DNA of 64,000 bases from the NCBI RefSeq assembly GCF_958298935.1, contig NC_084923.1, forward strand, positions 37,106,501 to 37,170,500. Reading direction: 5' to 3'. Below the pieces are notes generated by a model. It ran no database searches, was not told the DNA's origin, and saw only the letters and a program-made list of their open reading frames with translations. The DNA comes from Phragmites australis. Lineage: Eukaryota; Streptophyta; Magnoliopsida; Poales; Poaceae. Positions within the stretch are counted from its first letter, which is position 1. Each line of letters opens with the position of its first letter. Shown one piece after another: positions 1 through 12,505 of this stretch. Position numbers and translations under genes: made by a program.

Positions 1-1820
1 TGTGACGATAAATTTTTGGGAGTAATATATAAGTGCATGTTGTTTTCTGCTGTCATTATGCAGTTAAATTGTAGAATATTATTATCTGCGTTTTAGTTTT
101 TTACTGCTGTATTTTGCATTCAGTGTACCAGAAATAGAGCTTATCCAACAAGTTTGGTTAAATTCTAAAAACGAATGATACATCCACATGGTGAGATAGT
201 TAAAACAAAAAGTTAGATTTGGACGGTTGCTTAGTATAGGGACCAATACATTGCCAGCTAATCTCAAGTGGTTGATAAGTAACTTTGATGCTCGATCTAG
301 CTAACTTGTCATTCCTAGAAGAGGGAGGGTGAGTTTTATAGCAGAGTCAGCTCAGGGACTGCCAAAGAATGGAGAGAAGAAAATTTTTGTGAACCGATAA
401 GCACAAATTTGCTCACTGTCACACAAATCTAGTGATATAATTTCGCAACATAACTATTTAAAGAAGCAAAAATTTGTAAACTGATAAACACAAATTTCAG
501 TGTTTGATATCTTTTTTATGTGCTATCGTCGGGCAAATCTAGTGATCAAATAGGTAACTTAACTATTCAAAGAAGTAATGATTTGTAAATTGATAAGCAT
601 AAATTTGCAAAAAAATGTGTAAAAGAATGTAAAATTATCAATGTATTGCAAAGTTAACTGTTAATACTCTTTTTTTTCTATTTTTGCACTCCAGGTACTC
701 AAATGGTCAGTTCATTTCTCAATGTGCATACATTCTGGAGAAATCAGAGTCTGTTCACGTGGGATGAAGCAATTGTGCAGAATTTTATCAGCTACACTAT
801 TGTGGCCATGCTTGTGATCTGTGCACCTATATGCTCATGTGTACAATATGTGTGGATTTTTACTGCAAAATCTATCTGGTAAAAAAATTGTGCAGTAGCT
901 ATTTTAAATTTCTTGTCAAATTCCTGTGTTATGTTTTAGGGAACACATATTATCATGTTGATATGAGATGCATAGTACTAGGATCAAAACTTGCAACATG
1001 TAGCTATTTACATAATAGTAGAGATGATATATCATGTTTTTTTTAGGCTTGTTTCAGATCTGTAGTTTATTTTAACAAATTTAAGTATGTAGTCAAGTAG
1101 AAGTGGGCCCGGGATCTCACGTTGCCGTTGGCTCACGGGCGCGGGTGCACTCCTATGCGTGGGTTGCCTGATTAGGTGGCCCGATTAGGAATGCTCCTAA
1201 CTAAGTGTATTCCTAATTAGAGTGTACGGACGGATGAGCTTTAGCATGCACGTACATGCGTAAACCGTGTCCATAGTTAATTTGCAAAAAAAAAAAAAAC
1301 TTGATGTTTCCTCGTGCATTCAGTTTAGACAAATACATTCACGGTTGTAGAATTTACAAGGATGTATATGCGTGGTACGTATTTATATCCGGATCTTGCG
1401 GAACAATTTTCAGAAGTAACCACGGCGTATGTACGCGTTTACAGTTATTAACCTGTATGTAGTTGTTGTTAACCTGTTTCCTGTTGCCACTATTAACTGG
1501 GCGGCGATTATTGGGCGGCTCACTGTCTGCCAACACTTGCAGGTCGAATACTAATTATCCTTGTTCTGACCTGCAATTAGAGGTACCAGAGCCTACCAAT
1601 AAGATCAGAAACTAATCAAGCCGGCCAAGAGCTGAGAGAAGCACATAGATTATTAGTCAAGTCAATATAATTGAACGCATAGAGTAATCATATTAGTACT
1701 ACACATGATATATAGTATCCATCACGAGAAATCAAGTTGAAATATGTCTTAATTTACTTATAATGACTGATTAATATTGATATTAATTAATTTGATTTGA
1801 TGATCTTTGGTTATACTTAA
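1..1820. other. AT-rich non-genic stretch
   Basis: No credible gene is seen. Open frames are short and without family resemblance. A T-rich tract ending in a possible splice acceptor at about 693 is followed by sequence that could be the last exon or 3' UTR of a gene lying left of the window, but nothing in it is recognisable. A tandem repeat lies at 375-620. Confidence 0.5.
375..620. repeat. Imperfect tandem repeat, about 2.4 copies
   Basis: Three related stretches begin at 375, 462 and 571. Each starts with agaag, followed by a motif like atttgtaaactgataagcac. The first two continue into caaatctagtgat and a taactatt stretch. Spacing is 87 and 109 bp, so the units have diverged by indels. 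Confidence 0.6.
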
Positions 1821-3605
1821 GCTTTGATGTGCTGATTCTGGTGAATCCAGAACTTCCGGTCTGAACTTGAAACTTTCGGGTAATTATCCGACGTTCAGAG
1901 TTTTTGTATCACCAGAATTTCTGCTGTTTAGTTTTGGTTGTATGAACCCAGAACTTCCAGTCTAGACCCAGAACTTCGGGTTTCACGGGAAAACCGAAGC
2001 CAATAGCCCCTGTCTGGATTGAAGCCAGAACTTCCATGTACCAGAACTTTCGGTACCCTGGATGAAGTCTGTTTGTTCTGTGTTCACAATTCTTCTTGGG
2101 AATGTGATTTCAACTGAAAATTTGATTTTGGACTAACTTGAGTTGGAATTGAAAAAATATGTTTGCTTGTCTTATGATGTATAGGTAATGGATGCAATTT
2201 GGCGGATGATGGTGAGATGATCGGGGCTAAGCGGGGTTCTTGGTGACTGATGATCAAGGAGGGCGGGTGGGGTCAAGGGTGATCCTAGCTGTACATGTGG
2301 AGGTCAAGTAAAGTATGGAAGATGGATAGAGATAGTGTGTTGACAAAGTCAAGTAAAAAGAATGCCGGTGCAAGTGACAAGGTGGCACGAGAGATCGGGA
2401 GCGGAACAGACTTATTGAAGGTCAATATCGCAAGACGGAGTACATGTGTCGACATCAGGAAGCTTGCTTTAGGTCAAGCAAGTGACAATGAGTCACGCTT
2501 GGAGAAGCGTGCAAGGGGTTTCCTTGTTTGACCTCAAAACTGTGGAAAAGGTGGAAATGCACATGGCATCATCGCGAAGCTTGCGTCAAGATAAAACTAA
2601 GTCATGAAGACGTCATGGTCATCTGATGAATGGAGGAGAAAATTGACCAAAATATCTTCGGTGGTAGATAGGAGTGAACTATAAGAGAGATGTATTTTAA
2701 AAATAATAAAAAAATTGACATATAAGGAAGCTCACAATGCCTATAAATAAAGGGGTAGAGCTATATCAGAGGGTAAACCATCCACTTGAGCATCTTGAAT
2801 TATTTATATGAGAGCTTTGTGCTATGATTTTAGAAGAGAGAAAGAGAAGTGCTTATCATATGTATTAGGTTAGAGTTTTATAAGAAAAAATCTTTGTACT
2901 TCGTATAAAATAGGGCGAACTTCGGTTAGTAATAAAAGTTATGTTTACTCTTGTGCTTGAATTCATCTCTGTCTAGTTTTTCTCCATTGGTTTCCTTGCA
3001 AGTTTGCAAGTTTTTCGTCCTTCGGTTGCGATTTTTATTTTTGTGCATAAGCTAAAAAATTTCACCTTGTTGGAGTGGGTTTTCTTGTTGGTAGAAGTAT
3101 AAAAATCACATATAAACATATAAAATTGGATATTGAATTCTCTTATCTTTTATCTATCAATTTGGAGATTTTCTTCACTCAGTGTTCATCTTTTTGATAT
3201 TTGGGTGTTTCTTCTCAAGATACAAGCTTTGTGTGAGGATGAGTTATGGATTGGTATAATGAGACTCACCGTTAATTGGATTTTCAAGTTTGGATTTTGA
3301 ATTTTTGAATCGTGATTCTGTTCTGGTCGGAACTCCCAGTTCAATCAGGAACTTTCAGATTGAAGTTTTAAATTGTAACAGAGAACCGCAAGCTAGAGTT
3401 CATCCGGAGCTTTGGGATACCCGGAACTTCTGGATTGCACCGGAACTTCTGGATGAACAGTATTTTCAACATTAAGTTTCCGTTGTGTTTGTTGAGTTTT
3501 GTTGAGATTCATTTTTAAGTGTGTTGGGTGAATATAGGAAAAAGCCATCAAAATTTTTATTAAAACACTTATTCACCTCCTCTAATCATCGATCTCGATT
3601 CTATG
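1820..3605 (+). repeat. Probable old Ty1/copia-type LTR fragment (solo-LTR-like)
   Basis: The stretch is studded with variants of ccagaacttccggt (about 1845-2055 and again 3325-3455), a motif I associate with LTRs of some grass copia elements. It closes at 3565-3605 with a tattcacctcctctaatc stretch, resembling the 3' ends of SIRE/Opie-type LTRs. No primer binding site follows and no matching second LTR exists in the window. I could not define TG/CA ends or a target duplication, so the boundaries are approximate. Confidence 0.35.
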
Positions 3606-5467
3606 TACTACCTTAGCTGTGACCTGCGCGCTGAGCTTCCAACGATTCAACCCTGGCCTTGTTGTTGTATTCCACAGTCTCCAAGTGGACTCTCGCCCAC
3701 CCGAAACCTGAATCTTGCCTGCATGTCCCCCAAATCCCAATTAATGTTTGTTTAATCCAGCAATTAATCATGCCAAGCTGCCCATATCTCTCTCTAGTGG
3801 AGTATGGTAGTAGTAGATCTCCACTCCGCCGCGCAAGTGACCTAACCATCCATGGTCTCGATCGCGGGATCTGGCCGGACGGGGCGGCAATGGGCAGCGC
3901 GCGGCACGATCGATGGTGCCGACAGCTTCTGCGCGGGCGCACGCCGTCTCATGCATGCCTAGATCGATAACACAACTCATCTTCTTTTTTTAGGCTTATA
4001 TATTTTTATTAGCATCCACAGGATTAAGGATGACAATATACTATATTGCAATATTAAGAGAACGGTAGATGGAATGATGACTTCTACATATCTCTGTGTT
4101 ACTGTTGTTGAAATAAAAGAGAATATGTTTGTCCTGCCTGGTTGACCAAGTGCACACGCAGATAAGTGAACACTACGTACTGAACGCACACTTCACCAAA
4201 TGGAAAACCAGCAGAGAGACCTGTAGGTATAATAAGGGAGAATGGACACTTGCCATGGAAAAGCGTATGCAGACAAGAGCGACCGGCCGGCGTCGCATTC
4301 GCAACAGCGATTCTCATGCTCCAACTCGCCATCCCACGCTTTAATCTGCCGACACTGGAGCCGACGATCGATCGACGGACTCACCATGCACGGGCCGGGG
4401 GAGCTAGCGAATCTGATTGCGTCGACACTACTCCATCCATTTTGTAATATTTATCTATAATTTTAGTAGTATCTATCTTAAATTATTTATTCATTGCGAT
4501 AACTAAAGATATTTTATAGTCTATTTTTCTACTATACTCTTGAGTACATACCCTTGAGTGCATACATGTATTTACTCCAACACTAATGAGTTACTTGTTC
4601 TCATCTTTATATTTATTAGGAGTAGCATGGTCATCTCACTAATTTTTTTTACTCAATTTTAATATTCTTGATTTATATGTAATAGTGAACGTGAACAGTT
4701 ATTACGAAACGAAAAGAGTAGTTTTGATTGTAATAGCTAGCTAACTTGGCTGAAACGATGCTCTTCCCACACAGAAAGCGGCGCGGTATATATTCTACAT
4801 CACATGCAGGTGACAAATGCGCTTGAGTGGCGAAACAGAATTTTTTTAGGACGCATCTAAAAGCTGAACATGCTTTAACCTTATTTTAATATTTTAACCT
4901 ATTTAATACTAATGTTTTAATATTAGCCCCTCTCCAACTGTATTTTTAGATTCTAATAATAACCCCTTTAGTCACGCCCATGGGCATAACAGCCCATTTA
5001 GTCACGCCAAGGCTCATGGGCATGATAAGGACGGAGGAGTTAGATGTTTGAAATTTAGTTGTGAAGATATTAGTATTCAAATATTAGAATTAAGTGGGTT
5101 AAAACAACTGTCGATGGTGACGTGCAAGTTGTTTCAACCTATCCTTTCTCTGTTGTCCTCCAATCAAGCAGGAAAAGGTGCAACGTATATAAGGACAAGT
5201 ATAATGGTACATATCAGTTGTTTCATAGATTATCTTATGTAATATGTCATGTAAGGTTTTAGATGATGTGCAGAAAAAAAAAGAGAGGTGAGAGAAAGAG
5301 ATTATTGTTTTATGAAATAATGGTCTCATAAGTTAAATCTTAGGATTACGAGACTATCCTAACTCTATTGTACTGAGTTGTCGTTAACATGAAACTCATA
5401 ATATCCATTTATTTCATACACAAATTAAGAAATTATGGAATTATTATTAGACAGCTAAAAAGGCAAC
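3606..5467. other. Non-genic stretch
   Basis: Mixed sequence, moderately GC-rich at 3,600-4,400 and AT-rich afterwards. Several 60-110 codon open frames overlap on both strands without family resemblance. No RNA gene and no clear element ends were seen. It ends at the CAA target duplication (5,468-5,470) of the CACTA element. Confidence 0.5.
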
Positions 5468-5470
5468 CAA

Positions 5471-5735
5471 CACTACAATAGAAACAGTCATCCGTGCCGC
5501 TCCATCAGTGCCGGTTATAAAAGAACTGTCACTGATGAAGTATCAGTGCCGGTTCATAACTTCCCGTGCTCGATCAACAATCGAGCCGGGTTGAACCGAC
5601 ACTGATACTTAGTATCAGTGCTGGTTTTTGAACAAACCAACATTGATACTTCAGTACCGGTTGATAACTATGAACCAGCACTGATAATGAGTATCAGTAC
5701 CGGTTCATATCATGAGATGGCACTAATAAGTCGAC
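5471..5735 (+). repeat. 5' subterminal repeats of the CACTA element
   Basis: About ten copies of an 11-13 bp motif related to atcagtgccggtt or its complement aaccggcactgat, often as head-to-head pairs. In En/Spm such repeats bind the TNPA-type protein and bring the ends together. The block runs directly into a TATA box at about 5,740. Confidence 0.9.
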
Positions 5736-5738
5736 TGT

Positions 5739-5748
5739 CTATATAAAG
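5739..5748 (+). promoter_or_regulatory. TATA box of the CACTA transposase gene
   Basis: The sequence ctatataaag lies just inside the subterminal repeats and about 30 bp before a CT-rich leader (5,755-5,900), as expected of a CACTA promoter. The first coding exon I recognise begins at 6,883, so the leader probably contains an intron. Confidence 0.7.
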
Positions 5749-6882
5749 CATCTTACTCTTCCCCAAGCTCTTCGCGCCGACTCTTCCCCGAGCTCTTCGC
5801 GGCAACCTTTTGCGCCCCTCTCCGTTGAGTCCTCTCACCATCATGTCTTCGCACCCACCAAGCACACGGTGAGCTTCGCAGGGTCATCCTCTTCCTTTCA
5901 CGCGCCTCTTTTTCCCCTCGGCCCGAAGCCGGCGCAGCCGCCCTCGACGTCATGCACCGTCGTGCCGCCTCGTCGTCAGCGAGCTCGACCAGAGTGAATG
6001 AATGGATGGGCCGGCGAGCTCGGCAAGGAGATGGAAAAGAGGCAAGCTGCAGCTCATCTGAACTTGGAAATATATGCCTTGATCAAAAGCACGCCATTTG
6101 TGTGGAGAAATTTGTGATCACCTGCTGGTTCGGCCATTCCAGTAGCCATGGATCACCTTGTCCTTGCCGGTCCGGCCCCTTCTAGTAGCCATGCTTTGTT
6201 GCTCGGTTCGTGCGTGAACCCGTCGCGTATTTTAGGTCACGAAAACTGAAGAAATACCACTCGTTATCGCTGAGCTTGACCACCTCTAAAAAAGAAAAGC
6301 CAAACAAGAAACTTAGTGTCATATTCATGTTCATGGTCACTCTGAATGATATGACGCGGCAGCACTAGATGTAACTAGCTAACTTGCTACCTACTTTAAC
6401 ATATATTACTGATATATTCTTTTGTTCTCTTGCGCGCTATCAAACTGGAATTTTGCAATAAATAATATAATTGGAGATTTTCCTTCATGGAAAGCTCAAA
6501 TGATTTGAGATGCATATATGTATTGGGATTGCGATGGAAGCCAAAAACATACTGATCGAGATACACCACACACGTACACTAATTCATTCATATCTCTACC
6601 TTAAAGCCAGATCTTGCATGCATGATATCTTGGGATTGGGATTGGGAGTATATATATCTTGCTTTAATTACATAATTGTGGAGGAGATACAAGTGTTGAG
6701 CTGCTTATTTGTGACTTTGTGAAAGATGGCTGGAAGAGAGAAGAGATGAAGCTTTAGTGACTATGCAACTTGTGTGCTTTGACATATTGAATATGAATAT
6801 TGTGAATTAGTAGTGATTTAGTAAAAAGATAATTTTTCTCTAAATAGATCAACATATTGAATATGAATATTGTGTTGTAGGG
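5749..6882 (+). other. Leader and 5' intron region of the CACTA transposase gene
   Basis: A GC-rich leader (5,755-6,060) is followed by AT-rich sequence resembling an intron. An acceptor-like ttgtag at 6,875-6,880 immediately precedes the ATG at 6,883. No other gene is apparent; small frames here have no family resemblance. Confidence 0.45.
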
Positions 6883-9800
6883 ATGGCAAATCCACCCGCT
6901 AATCGCAAGCGGACACGGCAATATTTAGAAGGTGGGTCCTCCGACCGAGACCAAGTGCCGGAAGGTGATGGGCCATCTAACATGGAGCAAACAAGATGCG
7001 AGGTAATTCAATAAATTAGATGTGTATTTTGAAATATTGTATGGTTATCATTCCATTGGTTTTTTATTGATTGCTAAAACGTAAAGATAATCATAAATTT
7101 GCAGATGGACCGGACATGGATGTACAAGTCTGACCGTCGTGGTCAAGAGTTCTTTCATGGCATGAATGCTTTTTTGAGGGCTTCCGCGGCATAAAAAAGC
7201 CAAAAAACAAGAGTGATGATCACTATATATGTTGTTCGTGCGTTGATTGCAAGAATGAGAAGCAGTTCTCAGGCATAGAGCAGATCCATGCACACTTGCT
7301 TCGCAGGGGTTTCAAGCCTGGCTATATCCGCTGGACTGTGCACGGTGAACATGAGGAGTTTGTGCATGAAGAGCAGCCCAAAGTCGAGGAAGATAGAGGC
7401 AACGATATGGCGGTTGACGAAGACATTGATATGTCGACATTCGAAGATACTTTTGTGGGCAACGATGATGGCGACCTTCACGAAGTGTTGTGCAATACGT
7501 AGGGAGACTTCACCAGTGATAGGCAACACGAAAAGTTCCAGCACATGATGGAGGACATTAAAACACCGGTGTTCCCGGGCTGTAAGGAAGTGCACAACAA
7601 ATTGCATGTTGTGCTGATATTGCTGCAAATGAAGTCTAGCAATGGTTGGTCTGATAAGGGTTTCAACGAGTTATTACGATTCTTGAGGGACTTGCTTCCA
7701 AAGGGCAATGAGTTGCCTAAAAACACGTACCACGTCAAACAGATTATCTGTCTATTAGGGTTGGAAGTGGAGAAAATACATGCATGTCGAAATGACTGCA
7801 TGTTGTTTCACAATGGGGATGCAAACTTGGAAGTGTGTTGCGTTTGCGGTGCATCACGGTACAAGCGCAATGTTGACAATATCGATAGTGATGACGTAGG
7901 TGAGAAGAGTAAGGATAAAAAAACCCCGTTAAGATGGTTTAGTATTTCCCTATAATCTCCCGTCTGAAACGATTGTTTGCCAACAAAGCGAATACCGAGT
8001 TGATGAGATAGCGCACCGAAGGGCGCAAGAAAGACGAAAAGTTTAGACACCCTGCTGATGGAATGCAATGGAGGAACTTCGATACAAAATACAAGGAATT
8101 CAATGCTGAAGTGAGGAATATAAGGTTCGGGTTGAGTACGGATGGGATGAATTCTTTCAGCAACATGAGTAATAGTCATGGCACTTGGCCTATGACTCTC
8201 TGTATCTATAACCTTCCATCTTGGCTGTGAATGAAGCAGACGTTCCTTATGATACCTTTGTTGATCAGTGGCCCGAATCAACCTGTCAACGATATCGATG
8301 TGTATCTCCAACCATTGCTTGATAATCTCCTTGTACTATAGACAGATGGCATACGAGTGTGGGATGAATATAAACGCGAGCATTTCAACCTACGCGCAAT
8401 GCTGTTCGTAATGATCTGAGATTGGTCTACTCTTGCTAACCTATCAAGAAAGACTTTAAAAGGCTACAATGGATGTGTATGGTGCTTGGATGAAACAGGG
8501 AGGCTGTGCCTGAAGAACTGTAAGAAAATAGTCTGTATGGGTCACCATAGGTTTCTGCGCCTGGATCACCCGTACCGTAGGAATAAAAGAGCTTTTGACA
8601 GGACAGTGGAGACTCGTCGAGCTTTGAAGGTTCACACTGGGGAGCATGTATATAAGATGGTAAAGAATCTTAGAGTTGTCCTTGGAAAGGGGAAAGGCAA
8701 TACAAAATTCCCAGCTGAAAAACTCGATCCTATGTTTGAAAAGAGATCAATTTTTTGGAACATACCTTATTGGAAGCACTTGATGGTCCGACACGCGATC
8801 GACGTCATGCATGTGGAGAAGAATGTGTTTGACAGCTTGATTGGTACCTTACTGGACATATCTGGCAAAACAAAAGATACACTCAATGCACGGTTGGACT
8901 TGAAGATATGAAGCTAAGAAAAATTCTGTATCCTAAAATCCTAGGCAACGGAGCAAACGAACTTCATAGGCTTGTTACACCCTGTGCAAGGAAGAGAAGA
9001 TGAGCCTATGCAATTGCTTGCATGGAATCAAAGTTCCGATCGGTTACTCCTCCAGCGTAAAGAGATTAGTGAATATGAAAACTTTGAAGTTAGTTGGCAT
9101 GAAGTCCCATGATTTTCACATGATGATGATACAGTTGCTTGTTGTTGCAATTAGAGGTATTCTGTCGGATAAGGTCCGAGACCCGATCATAAAGTTGTGT
9201 TCATATTTCAACGCAACTTCACAGAATACCATAGTATGGACCACATCTTCCTGCAAACTAACAAAGCTGCAGGAAGATGTGGTCCATACTATATGCCAGC
9301 TTGAGAGTATTGACCCTCCATCATTTTTTGACATAATGCCCCATCTCATTGTTCACATCGTGCATGAGATAAAGTACCTTGGCTCTATATTTCTGCATCA
9401 GATGTATCCTTTCGAAAGGTTCATGTCAGTTCTGAAGAAATATGTTCGTAACCGAGGTCGGCCGAAAGGTTGCAAGGCCCAAGGCTGGGGAACGGAGGAG
9501 GTCGTTGAGTTCACCGTCAACTACATGGATCTGAAAACAATTGGTAAGCCTGTATCTCACCATGAGGGAAGGCTTAAGGGGAAAGGGACGCTAGGTCATA
9601 ATACAGTTCATTCCAATGATTATGTTTCATTCACCCAAGCACATTTCACAGTTTGCAACAAGCAACTGTAGTGGACCTGTATGTCAATAACCACGTGCAA
9701 ATGCTACGGTCCACAAATCCAACAAAGTCAGACAATTTGATTGCAAGAGCTCACAGAGATAATTTCATCAGTTGGTTACGTAGACACATGATGGATAAAG

Positions 9801-10394
9801 ATACATATGATGCACTGTTCGAAATGCTAGCTATTGGGCCGTCAACTACGATTCATACATTCAAAGCATACGACATTAACGGCTATACATTTTATACAAG
9901 AGCACAAGATAACAAGAGCACTAACTAAAATAGCGGTGTCCGTATTGATGCCTACGACCGCGGTGGCAACAGGGAGACCTACTATGGATTCATAGTGGAG
10001 ATTTGGGAGCTTCAATGTAGAGAACAATTGAAGGACCCCTGTTCCGGTGCCAATGGGTCAGTCTCCCAGGTGGAGTGAATACCGACAAGTACAGTATGAC
10101 TACCGTCAACCTCAAACTCGTCGGATACAGAGAACAACTATTTGTGCTTGCTAAAGATGTTACTCAAGTCTTCTATGTAAAGGACACAGACCCAATTAAC
10201 AAGGAGAACGCCATGTGGTTCTATAAGGAAAAAGAAAGATTGTCGGTGTTGAGGATGTCATCGACGAGGAAGACTACAATCAATTCGACGACCTACCTCC
10301 ATTCGGAGAGAATGTCGACCTGTCTCTCATTGATGATACCGAGGAACCTATATACATACGCCGCGATCATAATGAAGTTGTAATCGTTAAATGA
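6883..10394 (+). pseudogene. TNPD/TNP2-type CACTA transposase, degraded
   Basis: Exon 1 (6,883-7,002) is a 40-codon basic N-terminus ending at a GTAATT donor. Exon 2 starts after GCAG at 7,105 with the transposase-associated domain (MDRTWMY, CPC-like CCSCVDC, HGEHEE). The TNP2/Transposase_21 core follows at about 7,500-8,900 (FPGCKEVHNKLH, LLQMKSSNGWSDK, RFGLSTDGMN, HAIDVMHVEKNV). Then come a DUF4218-like part (HQMYPFERFMSVLKKYVRNR, near 9,400) and a DUF4216-like C-terminus (YGFIVEIWEL, LVGYREQ) ending at a TGA at 10,392. It is broken by a frameshift near 7,165, an in-frame TAG at 7,499, further stops and frameshifts at 7,950-8,460 and after 8,910, and a local inverted duplication at 9,231-9,292. 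In intact relatives this protein cuts and joins the element ends. Confidence 0.9.
9231..9292. repeat. 25-bp perfect inverted repeat inside the transposase
   Basis: Left arm 9,231-9,255 and right arm 9,268-9,292 are exact reverse complements, separated by 12 bp. The right arm encodes the conserved LQEDVVHTI-like segment of the DUF4218 region. The left arm therefore looks like a back-copied version of it, replacing normal coding sequence. Confidence 0.95.
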
Positions 10395-10799
10395 AAGTAG
10401 CTTTGATGTAATAATTAATTTAGGATTCGCTGTAATTTGTATCAGGGGCATGTAGAAAAGTGAGGCTGATATTGGGGCTTTGACCAAACAAGTTGATGAT
10501 TTGTGTTATTTCAATCGAAATCGATCTGCAGTCAACGATGACCTACATCGTTAGAAAGCTAATTAAATATTGTATCTAAATATTCAAAGTGTATGCTTTG
10601 ACTGTTAAAGTAAGAAGATGAAAACTGTAATAAAATTTATAAAACAAGTTAAAATGATTTTATAAAATTTATTTGCATTTTTCTAGAATTTAAATAATTA
10701 TCAGAATTAATTTGGATTTTCTAAAACAATTTTCTAGATTAAAAAATTTATTTTATAACATTAAAACTATTTATTGTGCTTCAAGGGGAAAAATAATTA
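10395..10799. other. AT-rich spacer between CACTA genes
   Basis: AT-rich sequence without open frames, probably the 3' UTR and terminator region of the transposase gene. No defined terminator can be named. Confidence 0.5.
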
Positions 10800-10945
10800 T
10801 TAGTGTCGGTTGTATGCAGGAACCGACACTGATACTTCCACTATCAGTGCCAGCTGGATCAATAAACTAGCAATGATACGGGACTTTTCAGTGCCTGCTG
10901 TGGTATACAACCGGCACTGATATACTACAGCTGGCACTGATAGTC
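10800..10945 (+). repeat. Internal block of CACTA subterminal-type repeats
   Basis: Copies of ttagtgtcggttg, accgacactgata, atcagtgccagct, aaccggcactgat and ctggcactgata occur in both orientations, the same motif class as at the element termini but 5.3 kb inside. No CACTA terminus adjoins it. It sits directly before a TATA box at 10,952, copying the arrangement at the 5' end. Confidence 0.85.
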
Positions 10946-10950
10946 TATCC

Positions 10951-10960
10951 CTATATAAGG
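10951..10960 (+). promoter_or_regulatory. Internal TATA box
   Basis: The sequence ctatataagg lies directly after the internal subterminal-type block and is followed by a CT-rich leader. It probably drives the small spliced gene at 12,167-12,496 and possibly the larger gene further downstream. Confidence 0.6.
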
Positions 10961-10984
10961 CGGATTTGGCCGCAGCCTCTCCAA

Positions 10985-12496
10985 TGCTCCTTTGCGTGCC
11001 CGCTTCTTCCCGCTGTCTCCCCAACGCCACTCGCGGAACCCTCCATTCACCCATGACACCGCTCCTCGTCCCGAGTTCCTGACGCGCCGCATTATCCCCT
11101 GACACTGCCGCCTCCCCGGACGCCACCTCCTCCCAGAGCGCCGCCTCCTCCCCGACAGCACCTCGACACGCCGTCTCCTCCTCGACCCCCCCCCCCCCAC
11201 TCCTCTCTGTCAACCACCCGGCGCCCGTAGGTGAGCCTCCGCCTGGATTAGGGTTTAGGGTTCCGGCCGGCCCTTGTGCCGCGACCATGTGAGATTGAGG
11301 TGTGAAATCCGGCCAGCCCTTGTGCCGCAACCGCGTGAGATTGATTTGATGGTGCCGTTCTTGTGTTCTGTGATCCGGCCGGCCCTCGTGCCGCGACCAT
11401 GGAGATGCTTTGGGTTGGTGGCTGTTTGTTCTTTTGCTCTGTGGTGGTATCTAATTTAGTTTATCAATGTGCTCCCTTGTCACTAATTTGGTTATCATTC
11501 ACTAATTATCATAGTTAGCCATGCTCTCCTCTGCTGCTTGATGCATTGGCACTTGGCACAGTAGCACCTACATTCATGGTTGACTAGAATATATTCTCAC
11601 ATGTCCCTATTCTGCCTTATTTCGTTGTGCATTAACCTTGTGCTGGATGATTTCTTGTGCGGTTTAAGCAGCACATATATCTTGAAGATCTGTCCAACTA
11701 GGTCACCTTTATCATGATAGTCTTGAACCCTCATCTTTCTGTAATGTGTTAATGCTTTGGTTAAAATTGTGCACATTACTTCGGGGTCTTATGAAGTGAC
11801 AAGAACAGAAAATTCCATAGATTATAAAATATATTCGTGCTTTGAATCTTTGAAGTCTCACTAAAAGTTGTACATTATCACATCACATGACTAGTGTTTC
11901 TTTGTCGAAAACATGCAATTCTACCTCCTACCTACATATAGTTGGAGACTTGATCAAGTACCAGTACTACTACAGTGGTCATTAAATTTATATGAAATAT
12001 ATCACTTCTGAGTTTTGATATAATCGCTTGCTATCTTATTAGTGCATAAGTTAAACCAATCATCTTATTAGTGCATCAGTTAAATCAATCATCAATTAAT
12101 TGTTATCATATCTTTGTTAACTGAAAAAATTGTTGTTTCCTATGACTGATGGATGGTTGTAGAACAATGACTGATGGATGGGCGTGGACCATCGAAAAGA
12201 TCGATGGTATAGTTGTAGACCTAAGAAAGATACCTAACGAAAGCTTCGATCCATGTTCGTGTAAGTGCTCCATGGATGCGAACCGGCTTGTACTCCAACT
12301 TGAGGAGGTAGTGAGCAGCCTTCAGAAGTTGGCAATTCAATCGGCCGAGTTGCTGGACCATCAAGATGTTGGTGATGCACATTCTAGCGTGGACCCGGAC
12401 AACGTTCTTCCATATGACTACAACAGTTCTGAGAGTTTGACGACAGGCGACGATAGCAATGAATACTGGTGGTTGCCGAGTGAATCTGATGCGTAA
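10985..12496 (+). CDS. Small spliced CACTA-borne gene, 109 residues, function unknown
   Basis: A CT-rich, apparently untranslated first exon (about 10,985-11,230) ends at a strong donor (tag|gtgagc). A possible acceptor (ttgtag, ending 12,162) lies 4 bp before an ATG at 12,167. The CDS proper is 12,167-12,496 and encodes 109 residues. The product is acidic, begins MTDGWAWTIEKIDGIV, has a CSCKCS cluster near residue 31, a leucine-rich LVLQLEEVVSSLQKLAIQ stretch that could be helical, and an acidic tail ending PSESDA. I do not recognise the family. It lies between the two large transposon genes and is open and intact while both neighbours are broken. It could be a third element protein or a remnant exon of a longer gene. 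Confidence 0.4.
11255..11405 (+). repeat. Three imperfect copies of a GC-rich motif in the intron
   Basis: The motif ccggccggcccttgtgccgc followed by gaccatg recurs near 11,261, 11,309 and 11,380, in the first part of the proposed intron. It may be a local tandem duplication. Confidence 0.6.
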
Positions 12497-12505
12497 TTTG
12501 AACAT

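Noticed and set aside
10800..11330. 176-codon minus-strand frame over the internal CACTA promoter
   Set aside because: It overlaps subterminal repeats, a TATA box and a GC-rich leader on the other strand and looks like no known protein.
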